From: a virus
Strand: one strand, 5' to 3'
Virus record (IMG/VR): IMGVR_UViG_3300020034_000036
Span: 1 to 43,072 of that record
Length of the DNA stretch: 43,072 nt
A program made the position numbers and the translations under genes. How positions within the stretch are numbered: position 1 is the first letter of the stretch; each line of letters opens with the position of its first letter. This document shows, piece after piece, positions 29,926 to 37,577 of this stretch. Under the pieces are notes generated by a model that worked only from the letters and a program-made list of their open reading frames with translations, searched no databases and had not been told where the DNA came from.

Positions 29926-30639
29926 TTAAAAACTTTTGACCTTGCCAATGAGCTGGTCAACAGTCTCCCTTCCTGTAACAGGTATATCTAAAGCATGAGC
30001 AGTCTCAAGCAATGCAGCCTTAGAAGGTTTAGCCTTTGATGGGTCGAACAATGATGTATTACCTAAATTCTCTTGAACTACAGAGCTGGGAACTGGTGCG
30101 GGTGGTGGATCAGATAATCCAGACCCTACCGGGGATTCTCCCACAGATCCAGTAGCAGCAGAGGTTTTTAAAATATCGTCAAGAGACGGTGCATCAGGGC
30201 GTAGCTCACCCATCAAGGGATGGTTGACCAGACCGATATCAACAGGTCGTTCATTTAACTCGTCAATCTGTTGCCCTACAGCAGCACCCGGAGACATAGC
30301 AGCAGGAGACTGAAAATAGGATTCAACACCTAACAAGATGCGACTAACCATCTTCGGACGTTCAGTAGAAGAAAACACAAGCGATTTCTTACCAGTGCGT
30401 TCCTCTTCTCTGGTAAGCATGTGAGTAGCAAGGTATTTCGCAAAGTGTTCAGCTAAGAAGCGTGGCATTCTTTTGGTTTGACCGGGAGCAATATCATGGG
30501 GATGTTTACCCCACAAAACGCGGAAAAACTGATCATGTGAATTACCATGCTCAACGTCTTCTTCAGTGCAACTAACATCGGGATTATGAACTAACAGGAT
30601 ATCTAATTCGTGAACTGGTTGATTTGAAGGTGTAGCCAT
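29926..30639 (-). CDS. Conserved-looking head-region protein
   Basis: A 237-aa protein. The N-terminal domain (LDILLVHNPDVSCTEEDVEH, FLAEHFAKYLATHML) is followed by a disordered Pro/Ser linker and a C-terminal helical module (KAALLETAHALDIPVTGRET) that looks like a small SAP/HeH-type helix-extended loop. No known function. A late -10 lies 21 nt upstream with no Shine-Dalgarno. Confidence 0.62.
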   Translation of the reverse strand: MATPSNQPVHELDILLVHNPDVSCTEEDVEHGNSHDQFFRVLWGKHPHDIAPGQTKRMPRFLAEHFAKYLATHMLTREEERTGKKSLVFSSTERPKMVSRILLGVESYFQSPAAMSPGAAVGQQIDELNERPVDIGLVNHPLMGELRPDAPSLDDILKTSAATGSVGESPVGSGLSDPPPAPVPSSVVQENLGNTSLFDPSKAKPSKAALLETAHALDIPVTGRETVDQLIGKVKSF

Positions 30640-30660
30640 GTTAAATAGTCAACTTTAAGT

Positions 30661-30668
30661 ATTATACA
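30661..30668 (-). promoter_or_regulatory. Late -10 element
   Basis: Minus strand AGTGTATAATAC, -10 at 30666-30661, beginning at the TAG of the upstream gene. The leader to the ATG at 30639 is 21 nt. Confidence 0.5.
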
Positions 30669-31151
30669 CTATGCTGCAACAACAGCACCGTCTACTGATA
30701 ACGGCCTGTAAAAACAATAGAAATCGATAACACCGGCAGTGATATTAGCAGTGCCGACAGTGCCTATAACGTCCAAACCACCACCTATTCCGTGCGGTGT
30801 GATTGTAATGGCCTCAGCTAAAGAAACAGTGGCATCGGCAGCCCAGATCTCATTCTGAGCCAACGTAGTAGCATCAGCAACCTGTGCCAAGATAGCAGCC
30901 GTAGCATCAGTAACTCCAACCTCTAATGTACCAGCACCAACCAGGGTAGTTTTAACCACACCAATGACATCTAAGAGAACATCGCCAGTAACAGCGAAAA
31001 TAGTAAAAGGGTCGAGCGCACCATCATGATCACCAATAGCATCAGTAGTACCGCCAGCAAATGTTATTCGTTTTGAAACTAAAAATGGAAGTCCAGAAGA
31101 CACAGGCTGACGATTACCGTCACGATCCAATGCTGCGGAGTAAGTACTCAT
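30669..31151 (-). CDS. Capsid decoration-type protein, predicted leaderless
   Basis: A 160-aa, Ala/Val/Thr-rich beta protein (ITFAGGTTDAIGDHDGALDP ... VIDFYCFYRPLS), typical of head decoration or trimeric surface proteins. The ATG is 6 nt after TATAAT, so the mRNA should begin at the start codon. High, separate expression would fit a structural protein. Confidence 0.62.
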   Translation of the reverse strand: MSTYSAALDRDGNRQPVSSGLPFLVSKRITFAGGTTDAIGDHDGALDPFTIFAVTGDVLLDVIGVVKTTLVGAGTLEVGVTDATAAILAQVADATTLAQNEIWAADATVSLAEAITITPHGIGGGLDVIGTVGTANITAGVIDFYCFYRPLSVDGAVVAA

Positions 31152-31157
31152 AAAGGA

Positions 31158-31166
31158 ATTATATCA
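31158..31166 (-). promoter_or_regulatory. Late extended -10 promoter (leaderless)
   Basis: Minus strand AGGTGATATAATTCC, -10 at 31163-31158, ATG at 31151 exactly 6 nt downstream. No -35. Confidence 0.7.
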
Positions 31167-31167
31167 C

Positions 31168-31668
31168 CTAAGCGGTTCTAGTAAAGCAACAAGCTGTAGC
31201 AGAAGAGAACATGAAAGTGTAGCGACCGATACCTGTAACACCTGATGGAACAGTTAGATCACCAAATGAAGCAGCAGTAGTAGCAGCAGACTCAGATAGA
31301 ATGGTATTTGTACCCACTACCATAGTGACTGTATTGGCACCGGCAGTGTTATCAACAATCAGATCAAATACTGTACCAGCAGTAGCGCCTAAAGCAGCAC
31401 CTAGGTCAGTACCAGATGGAAGGGTAATAGACACAGCAGAAGCCGATGTAGAGGTAATATAACCTGTAGCAACCTGAGCAGCGGTAGCTGTAGCTGTAGC
31501 ATTGATAGCAGAAGCAGTGTGCTTCACAATAGGAGCTCTGAGAATCTGACCTACTGGGAAAGTGTTTACACCAGAAAACGAGTTAGCACCAGACGAAGTA
31601 ATCGGCTTGGCAGTAACTATTCCATCCTCCCTAACAGGGGGATAATAATCTTCAAACATTCTAGGCAT
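31168..31668 (-). CDS. Capsid decoration-type protein
   Basis: A 166-aa protein: a distinct N terminus (MPRMFEDYYPPVREDG), then an Ala/Thr/Ser-rich beta domain (TAAQVATGYITSTSASAVSI ... NTVTMVVGTNTILS). Probably a head-surface protein. It overlaps the DnaJ-type zinc-finger gene by 8 bp. Confidence 0.6.
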   Translation of the reverse strand: MPRMFEDYYPPVREDGIVTAKPITSSGANSFSGVNTFPVGQILRAPIVKHTASAINATATATAAQVATGYITSTSASAVSITLPSGTDLGAALGATAGTVFDLIVDNTAGANTVTMVVGTNTILSESAATTAASFGDLTVPSGVTGIGRYTFMFSSATACCFTRTA

Positions 31669-31951
31669 GATTTACCTTCCCATAACCCTGACATTCAAAA
31701 CATCTCTGAGCTTGTGATTTAAGACCAGTACCGTCGCAGGCTTGGCATTTATTAGGATCATCTTCCTCTTTCTCTTCTACCTTGTCAGCTTTTTTAGGTT
31801 TTTCATCTAAAGGTTTAGCGAAGAAATCATCTTCGTCCTTAGATGGTTTGCCCAACAGAGCTTCATCCTCACCAAAGAGGTCTTTTTTAGGCTCGTCATC
31901 CAAGAATGGATCTGGATTTTTAGATGGTGTATGTTCTTTTGTCTTTGACAT
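31661..31951 (-). CDS. DnaJ-type zinc-finger protein with acidic/basic tail
   Basis: A 96-aa protein. Residues 1-67 are charged and probably disordered (LDDEPKKDLFGEDEALLGKP). Residues 69-91 hold two CxxCxGxG motifs, CQACDGTG and CFECQGYG, the zinc-binding unit of DnaJ/Hsp40 and related thiol chaperones. There is no J-domain. Location two genes after the coat suggests a capsid-assembly or decoration chaperone. AGGATGAT precedes the ATG. Confidence 0.75.
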   Translation of the reverse strand: MSKTKEHTPSKNPDPFLDDEPKKDLFGEDEALLGKPSKDEDDFFAKPLDEKPKKADKVEEKEEDDPNKCQACDGTGLKSQAQRCFECQGYGKVNHA

Positions 31952-31986
31952 TTGATCATCCTAACCCTCAGGAAGACTAATCTGGG

Positions 31987-32721
31987 TTAGTCAATCTTGA
32001 GTGTAACAGGGTTGTATTCAGTAGCAACTCCAACTGCGATATCAGCAACAGCAACCACAGGTTCAGACGAAGCACCAAGTGCGTCAGTTCTATCTGTAAC
32101 AGATCCATTAGTGCCACCAACAATTAAGTCAGCACCTAAGGTAGCAGCAGTTCCGATAAGAACTCCAGCAGTGCCTCTGGTTTGCAACCAGCAGTAATCA
32201 CCAGCTAATACTGAGATCAAAGGAACACCAGCGGCTCTTTGAGTAACAACCGTTCCAACAATAACACCGTTGTATTTGTTGTGAACCAAGCTAACCTGTG
32301 AGTTGGTAGTCAAAGCAACTGAGATAGGGTCAAATAAGGTAACAACTAAGGTACCAGATCCAGCGTGTGCAGGATGTGATTTGATCTTGTACGTTTGACC
32401 CTCGCCATCAACATCGTTGACAACCATGTAACCCTCTGAATATTCATTAGCATCAGCAGCAGTAGCACCGAGTGTGACACTGATCTGAGTAGACCCAGTA
32501 GTAGCAGCAACAGCAATAGTGTTGTTGTGATGATTGGTCTTAGGTACAGGAGCTAACTGTAATTGACCCTTAACAGCGTTAGAAGCTCCAATCTTGGCAT
32601 AGCGGAATGTTCGGCCATCAGCTAAGTCGATTCTTTCTCCTAAATTATGTGTCGATTCAGCCTCAATTCTTGAAGAGAATGGATCGAAGTCTAATATCAG
32701 TGCGGTAGATTCAAGTTTCAT
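31987..32721 (-). CDS. Head decoration/fibre protein next to coat
   Basis: A 244-aa, low-charge beta-rich protein (IAVAATTGSTQISVTLGATA ... VVAVADIAVGVATEYNPVTL), starting one base after the coat-gene stop. Genes in this position often encode decoration proteins that stabilise the expanded capsid. No specific family is recognised. Confidence 0.65.
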   Translation of the reverse strand: MKLESTALILDFDPFSSRIEAESTHNLGERIDLADGRTFRYAKIGASNAVKGQLQLAPVPKTNHHNNTIAVAATTGSTQISVTLGATAADANEYSEGYMVVNDVDGEGQTYKIKSHPAHAGSGTLVVTLFDPISVALTTNSQVSLVHNKYNGVIVGTVVTQRAAGVPLISVLAGDYCWLQTRGTAGVLIGTAATLGADLIVGGTNGSVTDRTDALGASSEPVVAVADIAVGVATEYNPVTLKID

Positions 32722-32722
32722 T

Positions 32723-33808
32723 TTATACTCCTGTTACTCCTGTCAACCTGCCGTGTCGTCTTGGTTGGAATGTAGTCAAGTTACCCAAAACGATAACATC
32801 AGCGATACCTCCAAAGGCGTTCTGTGGAGCTCTCAAGCCAGACCAGTTAAATCCAGAGAAGTCAGACATTGGTGATTCCTCATAAAGACCTTCGATGGTA
32901 GTAGAACCAAGGCTGATCTTGTTGTAACCGAACATGCCCTTAGCATCCCATCCATACCAATCTAACCAGTTTTCATTAATCATAAATACGTTCTGAGCGG
33001 TAGCCTTTTCGTCACGTACCCATGGGATACCCTTATAAGTAACAGCTACAAAGCCCTGTGTTCCTTTTAAGCCCTCATGCGATCCACGTCTAACAGCGCC
33101 GCCTGTTTTACCAACCTCGTAATAACCCATCATGCTGTACTGTTCACGAACCATTGGAGTCAAAAGAGACTCATAAAGATCCCAAACTGTTTCATTAGAA
33201 ACGATCAAAGTAGGTGTGGACATGCCTGTACCAGACGAAATGTTGGAATAAAGAGATGCCAGCTTAGCCAAGGTCATCGTGCCACCAGAAGGTGTAACTG
33301 TTGACTGTAATACAGGATAGGTAGATCGAGACAATCCACCGATAGTAGGAGCAGCAGAACCATCGTCGATGATAGCAGTCAAACCAAGTGGGTCTTTGTT
33401 GGAATTACCAGTACCATCTCCATAGATAACAGTACCAAGAGCATCGATCATCTCCTGTTGAGACTCTTCGATCGCTTCTTTAACTAAGTCAGTAACCTGT
33501 GTTTCAGACACAGCGTTAGCAACAGCTTCCATACCGGAAATAGCAATTGGGATTCTAAAACCTCTCATGTCATAAGACATTCGGACTTTAGTGTCGAGTT
33601 GTGCAGCAGAGAAGGTATCAAGGCCTGCAAAGGAAGTGGCCTGTCCACCGTTACGATATTTAACAGCTTTCTTAATTGATTCACCCTTACCTTGTTTGGC
33701 GTTACCGAGTAATCGGAAAAGAATGATGTTCGATCCTAAAACGTTGTCTACGACTTTAGGCATCAGGTAATCTTGGGTTAAAGATAGGACTCGTTCTGAA
33801 AATGTCAT
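32723..33808 (-). CDS. Major capsid protein (HK97 fold)
   Basis: A 361-aa protein with coat-type features: a long helix (VTDLVKEAIEESQQEMIDAL) followed by GTVIYGDGTGNSNKDPLGL and TLIVSNETVWDLYESLLTPM (P-domain and A-domain pieces of the HK97 fold), and a C terminus with FGGIADVIVLGNLTTF. It lies downstream of the portal and scaffold genes. A strong terminator lies in its leader. Length is within the usual range for such coats. No N-terminal prohead protease cut site or protease gene is seen. Confidence 0.9.
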   Translation of the reverse strand: MTFSERVLSLTQDYLMPKVVDNVLGSNIILFRLLGNAKQGKGESIKKAVKYRNGGQATSFAGLDTFSAAQLDTKVRMSYDMRGFRIPIAISGMEAVANAVSETQVTDLVKEAIEESQQEMIDALGTVIYGDGTGNSNKDPLGLTAIIDDGSAAPTIGGLSRSTYPVLQSTVTPSGGTMTLAKLASLYSNISSGTGMSTPTLIVSNETVWDLYESLLTPMVREQYSMMGYYEVGKTGGAVRRGSHEGLKGTQGFVAVTYKGIPWVRDEKATAQNVFMINENWLDWYGWDAKGMFGYNKISLGSTTIEGLYEESPMSDFSGFNWSGLRAPQNAFGGIADVIVLGNLTTFQPRRHGRLTGVTGV

Positions 33809-33820
33809 GTGATTTAGAAC

Positions 33821-33849
33821 AAAAAAAAGCCCCCCAAATCTGGGAGACT
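33821..33849 (-). terminator. Intrinsic terminator upstream of the coat gene
   Basis: Minus strand: 8-bp stem AGTCTCCC/GGGGGGCT (two G-U), loop AGATTT, eight T, ending about 12 nt before the coat ATG. Confidence 0.85.
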
Positions 33850-33871
33850 TCGTATAGAGTTCTTAGGTGAG

Positions 33872-33880
33872 ATTATATGA
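33872..33880 (-). promoter_or_regulatory. Weak late -10-like element
   Basis: Minus strand AGTCATATAATC: TATAAT at 33877-33872 but the TG is changed to TC, and the TAA of the upstream gene lies inside it. It occupies the place where other junctions have GTGATATAAT, so it may be a degenerate copy. Confidence 0.3.
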
Positions 33881-34055
33881 CTCGGCTGGATTTCTTGTCA
33901 ACAAGCAACTTAGCTTTACTCTGGTAAGCAAAGGGATTAGGAGCATCCTCGTGCATCCCACAAAACGATTTAGGTGTCGCCCATGGATAAGCGCAATAGA
34001 CACAATACCTAATTTCAACTCCAGTCTTGGTCAACTCTGAATAAGGACTAATCAC
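33873..34055 (-). CDS. Small zinc-binding protein
   Basis: A 60-aa protein: RYCVYCAYPWATPKSFCGMH, a C-C-C-H cluster likely to bind zinc, then a basic tail (KAKLLVDKKSSRVI). It overlaps the scaffold-like gene by 8 bp. Function unknown. Confidence 0.65.
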   Translation of the reverse strand: MISPYSELTKTGVEIRYCVYCAYPWATPKSFCGMHEDAPNPFAYQSKAKLLVDKKSSRVI

Positions 34056-34758
34056 CCATCTGCTCCTTTATGATCTGATCCATCGATTTAGAGTGAATGT
34101 ACTTGTAATCAGGTGAGCCACCCTGAGGAACCGTACCATTAGCAGAACCAACAGGAGACATCGCCCCAGCAGGTGCCTGAGCGGTGCGGATTAACTGTTG
34201 TGACTTAGGGTCGTACTTAACGCCGGACTTGTGAAAGTTGTCAGCCAGATCAGCCATCGCTTCTATATTAGTAGAATGATACTTAACACCTAAGCCGTAG
34301 ATTTCAGCCAACGCCTGTCGCCCCGGATCATTAGGATCTTCAGGATTCTTAACAGCAGGAATACGATTAGCAGTAACTAAAGAGTCAACAGACTTCTGAA
34401 AATTAGTTTCAATTTCCTTCTGTTGTGCAGCAGCAGCGTCTTGTGTTTGTTTGGCAGCAGCATCACGTGCCTCAAGCTCTTGCTTAACAATATCCTGTGC
34501 GGTCTGCTTAGCCAGCTCAGGGAACTCGTCCCATGTCTTAGGTTGCCAGCCGTCGTTTTTAGGCTCTGTAGTAGTTTCAGGTTCAGGGATTTTAACAGCT
34601 TCGATCTTGGTATCAAACTCAGAGAATCTCTCCTCCATTGAGGTAGACAAACCGTCTATTTTTTCTAATACATCTTTTAAGGGATCAGCAGCAGGAGCCG
34701 CAGGTTCGGTAGTAGCAGCAGCGTTAGGATCAAGATTCAAAGGATCTGTTTTCGGCAT
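34048..34758 (-). CDS. Scaffold protein
   Basis: A 236-aa protein: an Ala/Pro/Glu-rich disordered N terminus, a helical middle (SEFDTKIEAVK, AQDIVKQELEARDAAAKQT) and a short basic/acidic C-terminal helix (YIHSKSMDQIIKEQMGD) as used by scaffolds to bind coat. Position between portal and coat supports this. No protease motif is present, so it may exit intact as in P22. Confidence 0.75.
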   Translation of the reverse strand: MPKTDPLNLDPNAAATTEPAAPAADPLKDVLEKIDGLSTSMEERFSEFDTKIEAVKIPEPETTTEPKNDGWQPKTWDEFPELAKQTAQDIVKQELEARDAAAKQTQDAAAAQQKEIETNFQKSVDSLVTANRIPAVKNPEDPNDPGRQALAEIYGLGVKYHSTNIEAMADLADNFHKSGVKYDPKSQQLIRTAQAPAGAMSPVGSANGTVPQGGSPDYKYIHSKSMDQIIKEQMGD

Positions 34759-34778
34759 AAGATTTTAAAAATCGTTAA

Positions 34779-34853
34779 TTACAGGATGTTACGTACCAGC
34801 CAAACGACCAGCACCACCATGATAACTAGAACTAATATTCTCTCTAAGCTCAT
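34779..34853 (-). CDS. 24-aa TM micro-protein, predicted leaderless
   Basis: Sequence MSLERILVLVIMVVLVVWLV plus RNIL. It is almost wholly one TM helix with a charged start. The ATG is 8 nt after the TATAAT of a late promoter. It lies between portal and scaffold with no other gene in the space. Its tight match to a promoter and clean TM helix favour reality; the role is unknown (a lysis-related or membrane-active peptide is possible). Confidence 0.5.
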   Translation of the reverse strand: MSLERILVLVIMVVLVVWLVRNIL

Positions 34854-34861
34854 TGATTAAA

Positions 34862-34870
34862 ATTATATCA
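34862..34870 (-). promoter_or_regulatory. Late extended -10 promoter
   Basis: Minus strand GTGTGATATAATTT, -10 at 34867-34862. It lies just after the portal stop and 8 nt before the 24-aa ORF; it probably also serves the scaffold gene. Confidence 0.68.
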
Positions 34871-34878
34871 CACAGCGT

Positions 34879-36969
34879 CTACTGTCCACCAGCAGCTAAC
34901 TCCTGCATACGGGCAACAAACTGTTGCAACATTTGCTGTTGTTCAGGTGACAGCTGTTCAAACTCAGGAGACTGAACAAACTGTATAAAGACAGCGATGT
35001 AATCAGGTGAAACTGTCGCTGGCTCAACCATCTGACCAGAGAGAATGGATTGCAAATCAGCTTGAGCTTGCTCAGCATCACCGCCCGCACCTGAAACTGA
35101 CCCATTAGGATCTAAATTAGTATCCTGCGGAGTTGCACCGGGTTCAGAAGGCGGGGCTCCTGCGGGCGCTTCACCTGTAGGTGCAGCTGGTGCCTCACTA
35201 CCCGGTGGTGTTTCAGGAGCAGGGGGCTGCATGCCGAGATCCACTCCGATGGCCTGAGTATAAGCCAACATCGCATTAGGATCACCACCAGCACCCATTT
35301 GGAACAAGATAAGCTTCTTAGTAAGATCCTTAGGGTTAGGCTTATCCATATCCTCAAAGTAAGTAAGAGGATCGGTCATCTTTCGAGCAACCTCCATCTG
35401 AGCATCCACTCTCTTCTGTTGTTTATCTGTAGATGATGCCTTCACGTTAACAGCTACGCCATCGGCAATAGCATCACGCTTTAATGCCACCTCAATCATT
35501 TCACCGTCTTTACCAATGTCCTTAACGTAATGCTCCTTATCGTACATGAGCTTCATCATTTGGGTAGCCCAGCCAGCCATCTCGTACATAACACGCTGCA
35601 CCGTAACATCAGCCAAGTCATCAGACATAGCCAGATCGCCCTCACGAGTGATCTGCTTCGATACACCTGACTCATTAGGAACACGATCACCACGGGTAGT
35701 AGCATGAGTATTAAACTTAGAATCAATCTGGTTGCGGTTTTGCATCATATCTTGTAACAGAACAGGAGAAGGTGGCTGAGCCGGAATAAACTGAACAGCT
35801 TGACGCACATCAGTAGCCTGCTCCATCCAGATATGCTCATCAGGATCGTTGGTAACACGCCTAGCTTCCTCCTTAGAAATAAAAGACCCGGCGAAGGCAA
35901 GCTTAGGAATAGCACGATCAGAGATCTCAGTGATCTGCCTGCCTCTTTTATTAACGATCTTCTGGAGTGGAATAGACTGCTCAACGGCAGTAGTATCCTC
36001 ATAAGGTGAACGGCCAAGGTTTTGATAAGAGAACAGGATGTAGGGCTTTCTAGGGCGTTCAAAGTAGTTAAAGAACAGCTCCTCAACCTCGTCATTTTCA
36101 TCAACAGACTCATAACCCTGCCAGTCAAAGTATGGATTCTTCATCTTATCCATGACAATGCTTTGATAGATCCAAGCCACACCCTCAATGAGCTTGCCCT
36201 GCTGATCGTACCAAGTAAACCAAACCTCCTGGTAACGGATCTTAGCCATCATCTGCCGGGGCGTACCACGAACAAAGCCAAAGGCACGCATTAGATCTTC
36301 TCTCTTTTTAGGGAACTTAGATAAGACAACGCCAGCTGGCTCTTCGATCCATTCAGAAATTATTTCACAGTTGTCAGCAGTGAAACCGTCATGGGGAATA
36401 ACAGCCGAAGTATCTAATTGTAATCTGCGTGGATTAACCAGCTCGAATATGAAATCGCCATGCTTGCCAATGTTTTTATCCCATCGACATTTAATAGCAG
36501 CAGTTAGATAGAGATGAAGTTGCCTGAGGCCATCTTTGACAATACGCTTGGATGCATCGTTCTGGATTTTGATCTCCAGCACCTTTTCCAACGACTCAGC
36601 CATATCCTTATCCTCCTGTTTACCAGAAGGGGGAGTAACAATGATCTGCGGCATCCGGCCAACAGCAATAGCAATACGGTTCTCAAGATCCTGCCAGATT
36701 AAATTGTCCTTATAAGGCACCTGCCAATTGTATAAACCAGTCTCGTCAAGCTGTTTACCAACCCACATGTCCTCATTGAGCTTACGCCTATCGTCTAATT
36801 TAATGACACCCTTCGTAAACGCTAAATCCACAGAGTTACGTGACCTAACAACAGCAAGTAAGTCTTGATCAGTAATAGGAAGTTCGATGGTAGACTCAGC
36901 CACAACAGGCTCAGTAGTCTGTTGTCTGCTATCAATTGATCCGAAATCAGGAGTTAAGGTGTTGTCCAT
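34879..36969 (-). CDS. Portal protein (P22-type)
   Basis: A 696-aa protein, the length class of P22 gp1. Features include an N-terminal wing with WVGKQLDETGLYNWQVPYKD, the clip/crown region around YEDTTAVEQSIPLQKIVNKR, and a C-terminal Pro/Ala/Gly-rich then Gln-rich tail. It forms the dodecameric DNA channel at the capsid vertex. The ATG at 36969 overlaps the upstream zinc-protein stop (TAATG), the usual coupling here; a non-ATG start 27 bp upstream is less likely. Confidence 0.88.
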   Translation of the reverse strand: MDNTLTPDFGSIDSRQQTTEPVVAESTIELPITDQDLLAVVRSRNSVDLAFTKGVIKLDDRRKLNEDMWVGKQLDETGLYNWQVPYKDNLIWQDLENRIAIAVGRMPQIIVTPPSGKQEDKDMAESLEKVLEIKIQNDASKRIVKDGLRQLHLYLTAAIKCRWDKNIGKHGDFIFELVNPRRLQLDTSAVIPHDGFTADNCEIISEWIEEPAGVVLSKFPKKREDLMRAFGFVRGTPRQMMAKIRYQEVWFTWYDQQGKLIEGVAWIYQSIVMDKMKNPYFDWQGYESVDENDEVEELFFNYFERPRKPYILFSYQNLGRSPYEDTTAVEQSIPLQKIVNKRGRQITEISDRAIPKLAFAGSFISKEEARRVTNDPDEHIWMEQATDVRQAVQFIPAQPPSPVLLQDMMQNRNQIDSKFNTHATTRGDRVPNESGVSKQITREGDLAMSDDLADVTVQRVMYEMAGWATQMMKLMYDKEHYVKDIGKDGEMIEVALKRDAIADGVAVNVKASSTDKQQKRVDAQMEVARKMTDPLTYFEDMDKPNPKDLTKKLILFQMGAGGDPNAMLAYTQAIGVDLGMQPPAPETPPGSEAPAAPTGEAPAGAPPSEPGATPQDTNLDPNGSVSGAGGDAEQAQADLQSILSGQMVEPATVSPDYIAVFIQFVQSPEFEQLSPEQQQMLQQFVARMQELAAGGQ

Positions 36970-37238
36970 TAGATAATCCAATACTGAGCTTTGCAACGTC
37001 CATTGACAGGCTGTCCATACTGATTATATGTAGTAGTCATACCGTGACATTGAACAACCAGCGGTGCTTCCGACGGATCACCCTCTCCCGGCAAAACAAC
37101 TCTAATATCAGAGTAATACTCTAAAAACACCTTCCCACATACAAAACAGTGCATGGCCTTCTTCACATCCGGGTGCCTATTATCAAGCATGATGGTGATT
37201 TTAGGCTTCTCACCAGACACTACAAAAGGGACTTGCAT
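36969..37238 (-). CDS. Small zinc-binding protein, predicted leaderless
   Basis: An 89-aa protein with CFVCGKVF (near 31-38) and late Cys in VVQCHG and GRCKAQYW, giving a C-C-C-C ribbon. The ATG is 7 nt after TATTAT of a TGATATTAT element with no ribosome-binding site. It is coupled to the portal gene. Confidence 0.65.
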   Translation of the reverse strand: MQVPFVVSGEKPKITIMLDNRHPDVKKAMHCFVCGKVFLEYYSDIRVVLPGEGDPSEAPLVVQCHGMTTTYNQYGQPVNGRCKAQYWII

Positions 37239-37245
37239 TAAGGGA

Positions 37246-37254
37246 ATAATATCA
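37246..37254 (-). promoter_or_regulatory. Late extended -10 promoter (leaderless)
   Basis: Minus strand TTGATATTATTCCC, -10 at 37251-37246, ATG at 37238. It would transcribe the zinc protein, portal and scaffold. Confidence 0.58.
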
Positions 37255-37271
37255 AAAAGAACGCTAACGTG

Positions 37272-37577
37272 CTATGGGCTAAACTCTGAGTAAGGGTTCG
37301 GGAAGACAGGAATACCTCTAAAGAAGGTGCAATATTTAGCCGCGCCAGTCTGAGGATCAATCCTCATACCACGGCCGATTTGCATCTGCACTACCCCACC
37401 CAAACTTTGATAATACTCCTTCCACTTTTCAACACTTAAATACAAAGCTTCTGGTGGTTTACGATCATGAAGTTGAGCCTCATGGATTTGTAAATGCAAT
37501 GCTTCCATTGGAGTCAAATGCCAATTAGGCTTCGATAGTGGAAAGTAACTAGATAGATTGTAATCAACAGTGTCCAT
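37272..37577 (-). CDS. Hypothetical protein between methylase and portal
   Basis: A 101-aa protein (PNWHLTPMEALHLQIHEAQL, GGVVQMQIGRGMRIDPQTGA). A helical first half and a beta-turn-rich second half. No family is recognised. The ATG overlaps the upstream stop. Confidence 0.6.
   Translation of the reverse strand: MDTVDYNLSSYFPLSKPNWHLTPMEALHLQIHEAQLHDRKPPEALYLSVEKWKEYYQSLGGVVQMQIGRGMRIDPQTGAAKYCTFFRGIPVFPNPYSEFSP

Noticed and set aside
33872-33877. TATAAT before the coat gene as a full late promoter
   Set aside because: The TG extension is lost and the box contains the upstream stop codon. Listed only as a weak element.
34451-34768. 105-codon plus-strand ORF opposite the scaffold gene
   Set aside because: Antisense shadow of the Ala/Glu-rich scaffold; no promoter or ribosome-binding site.
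35745-36128. 127-codon minus-strand ORF inside the portal gene
   Set aside because: Wholly internal to a well-supported gene in another frame, Leu/Ser-rich as expected of a shadow.
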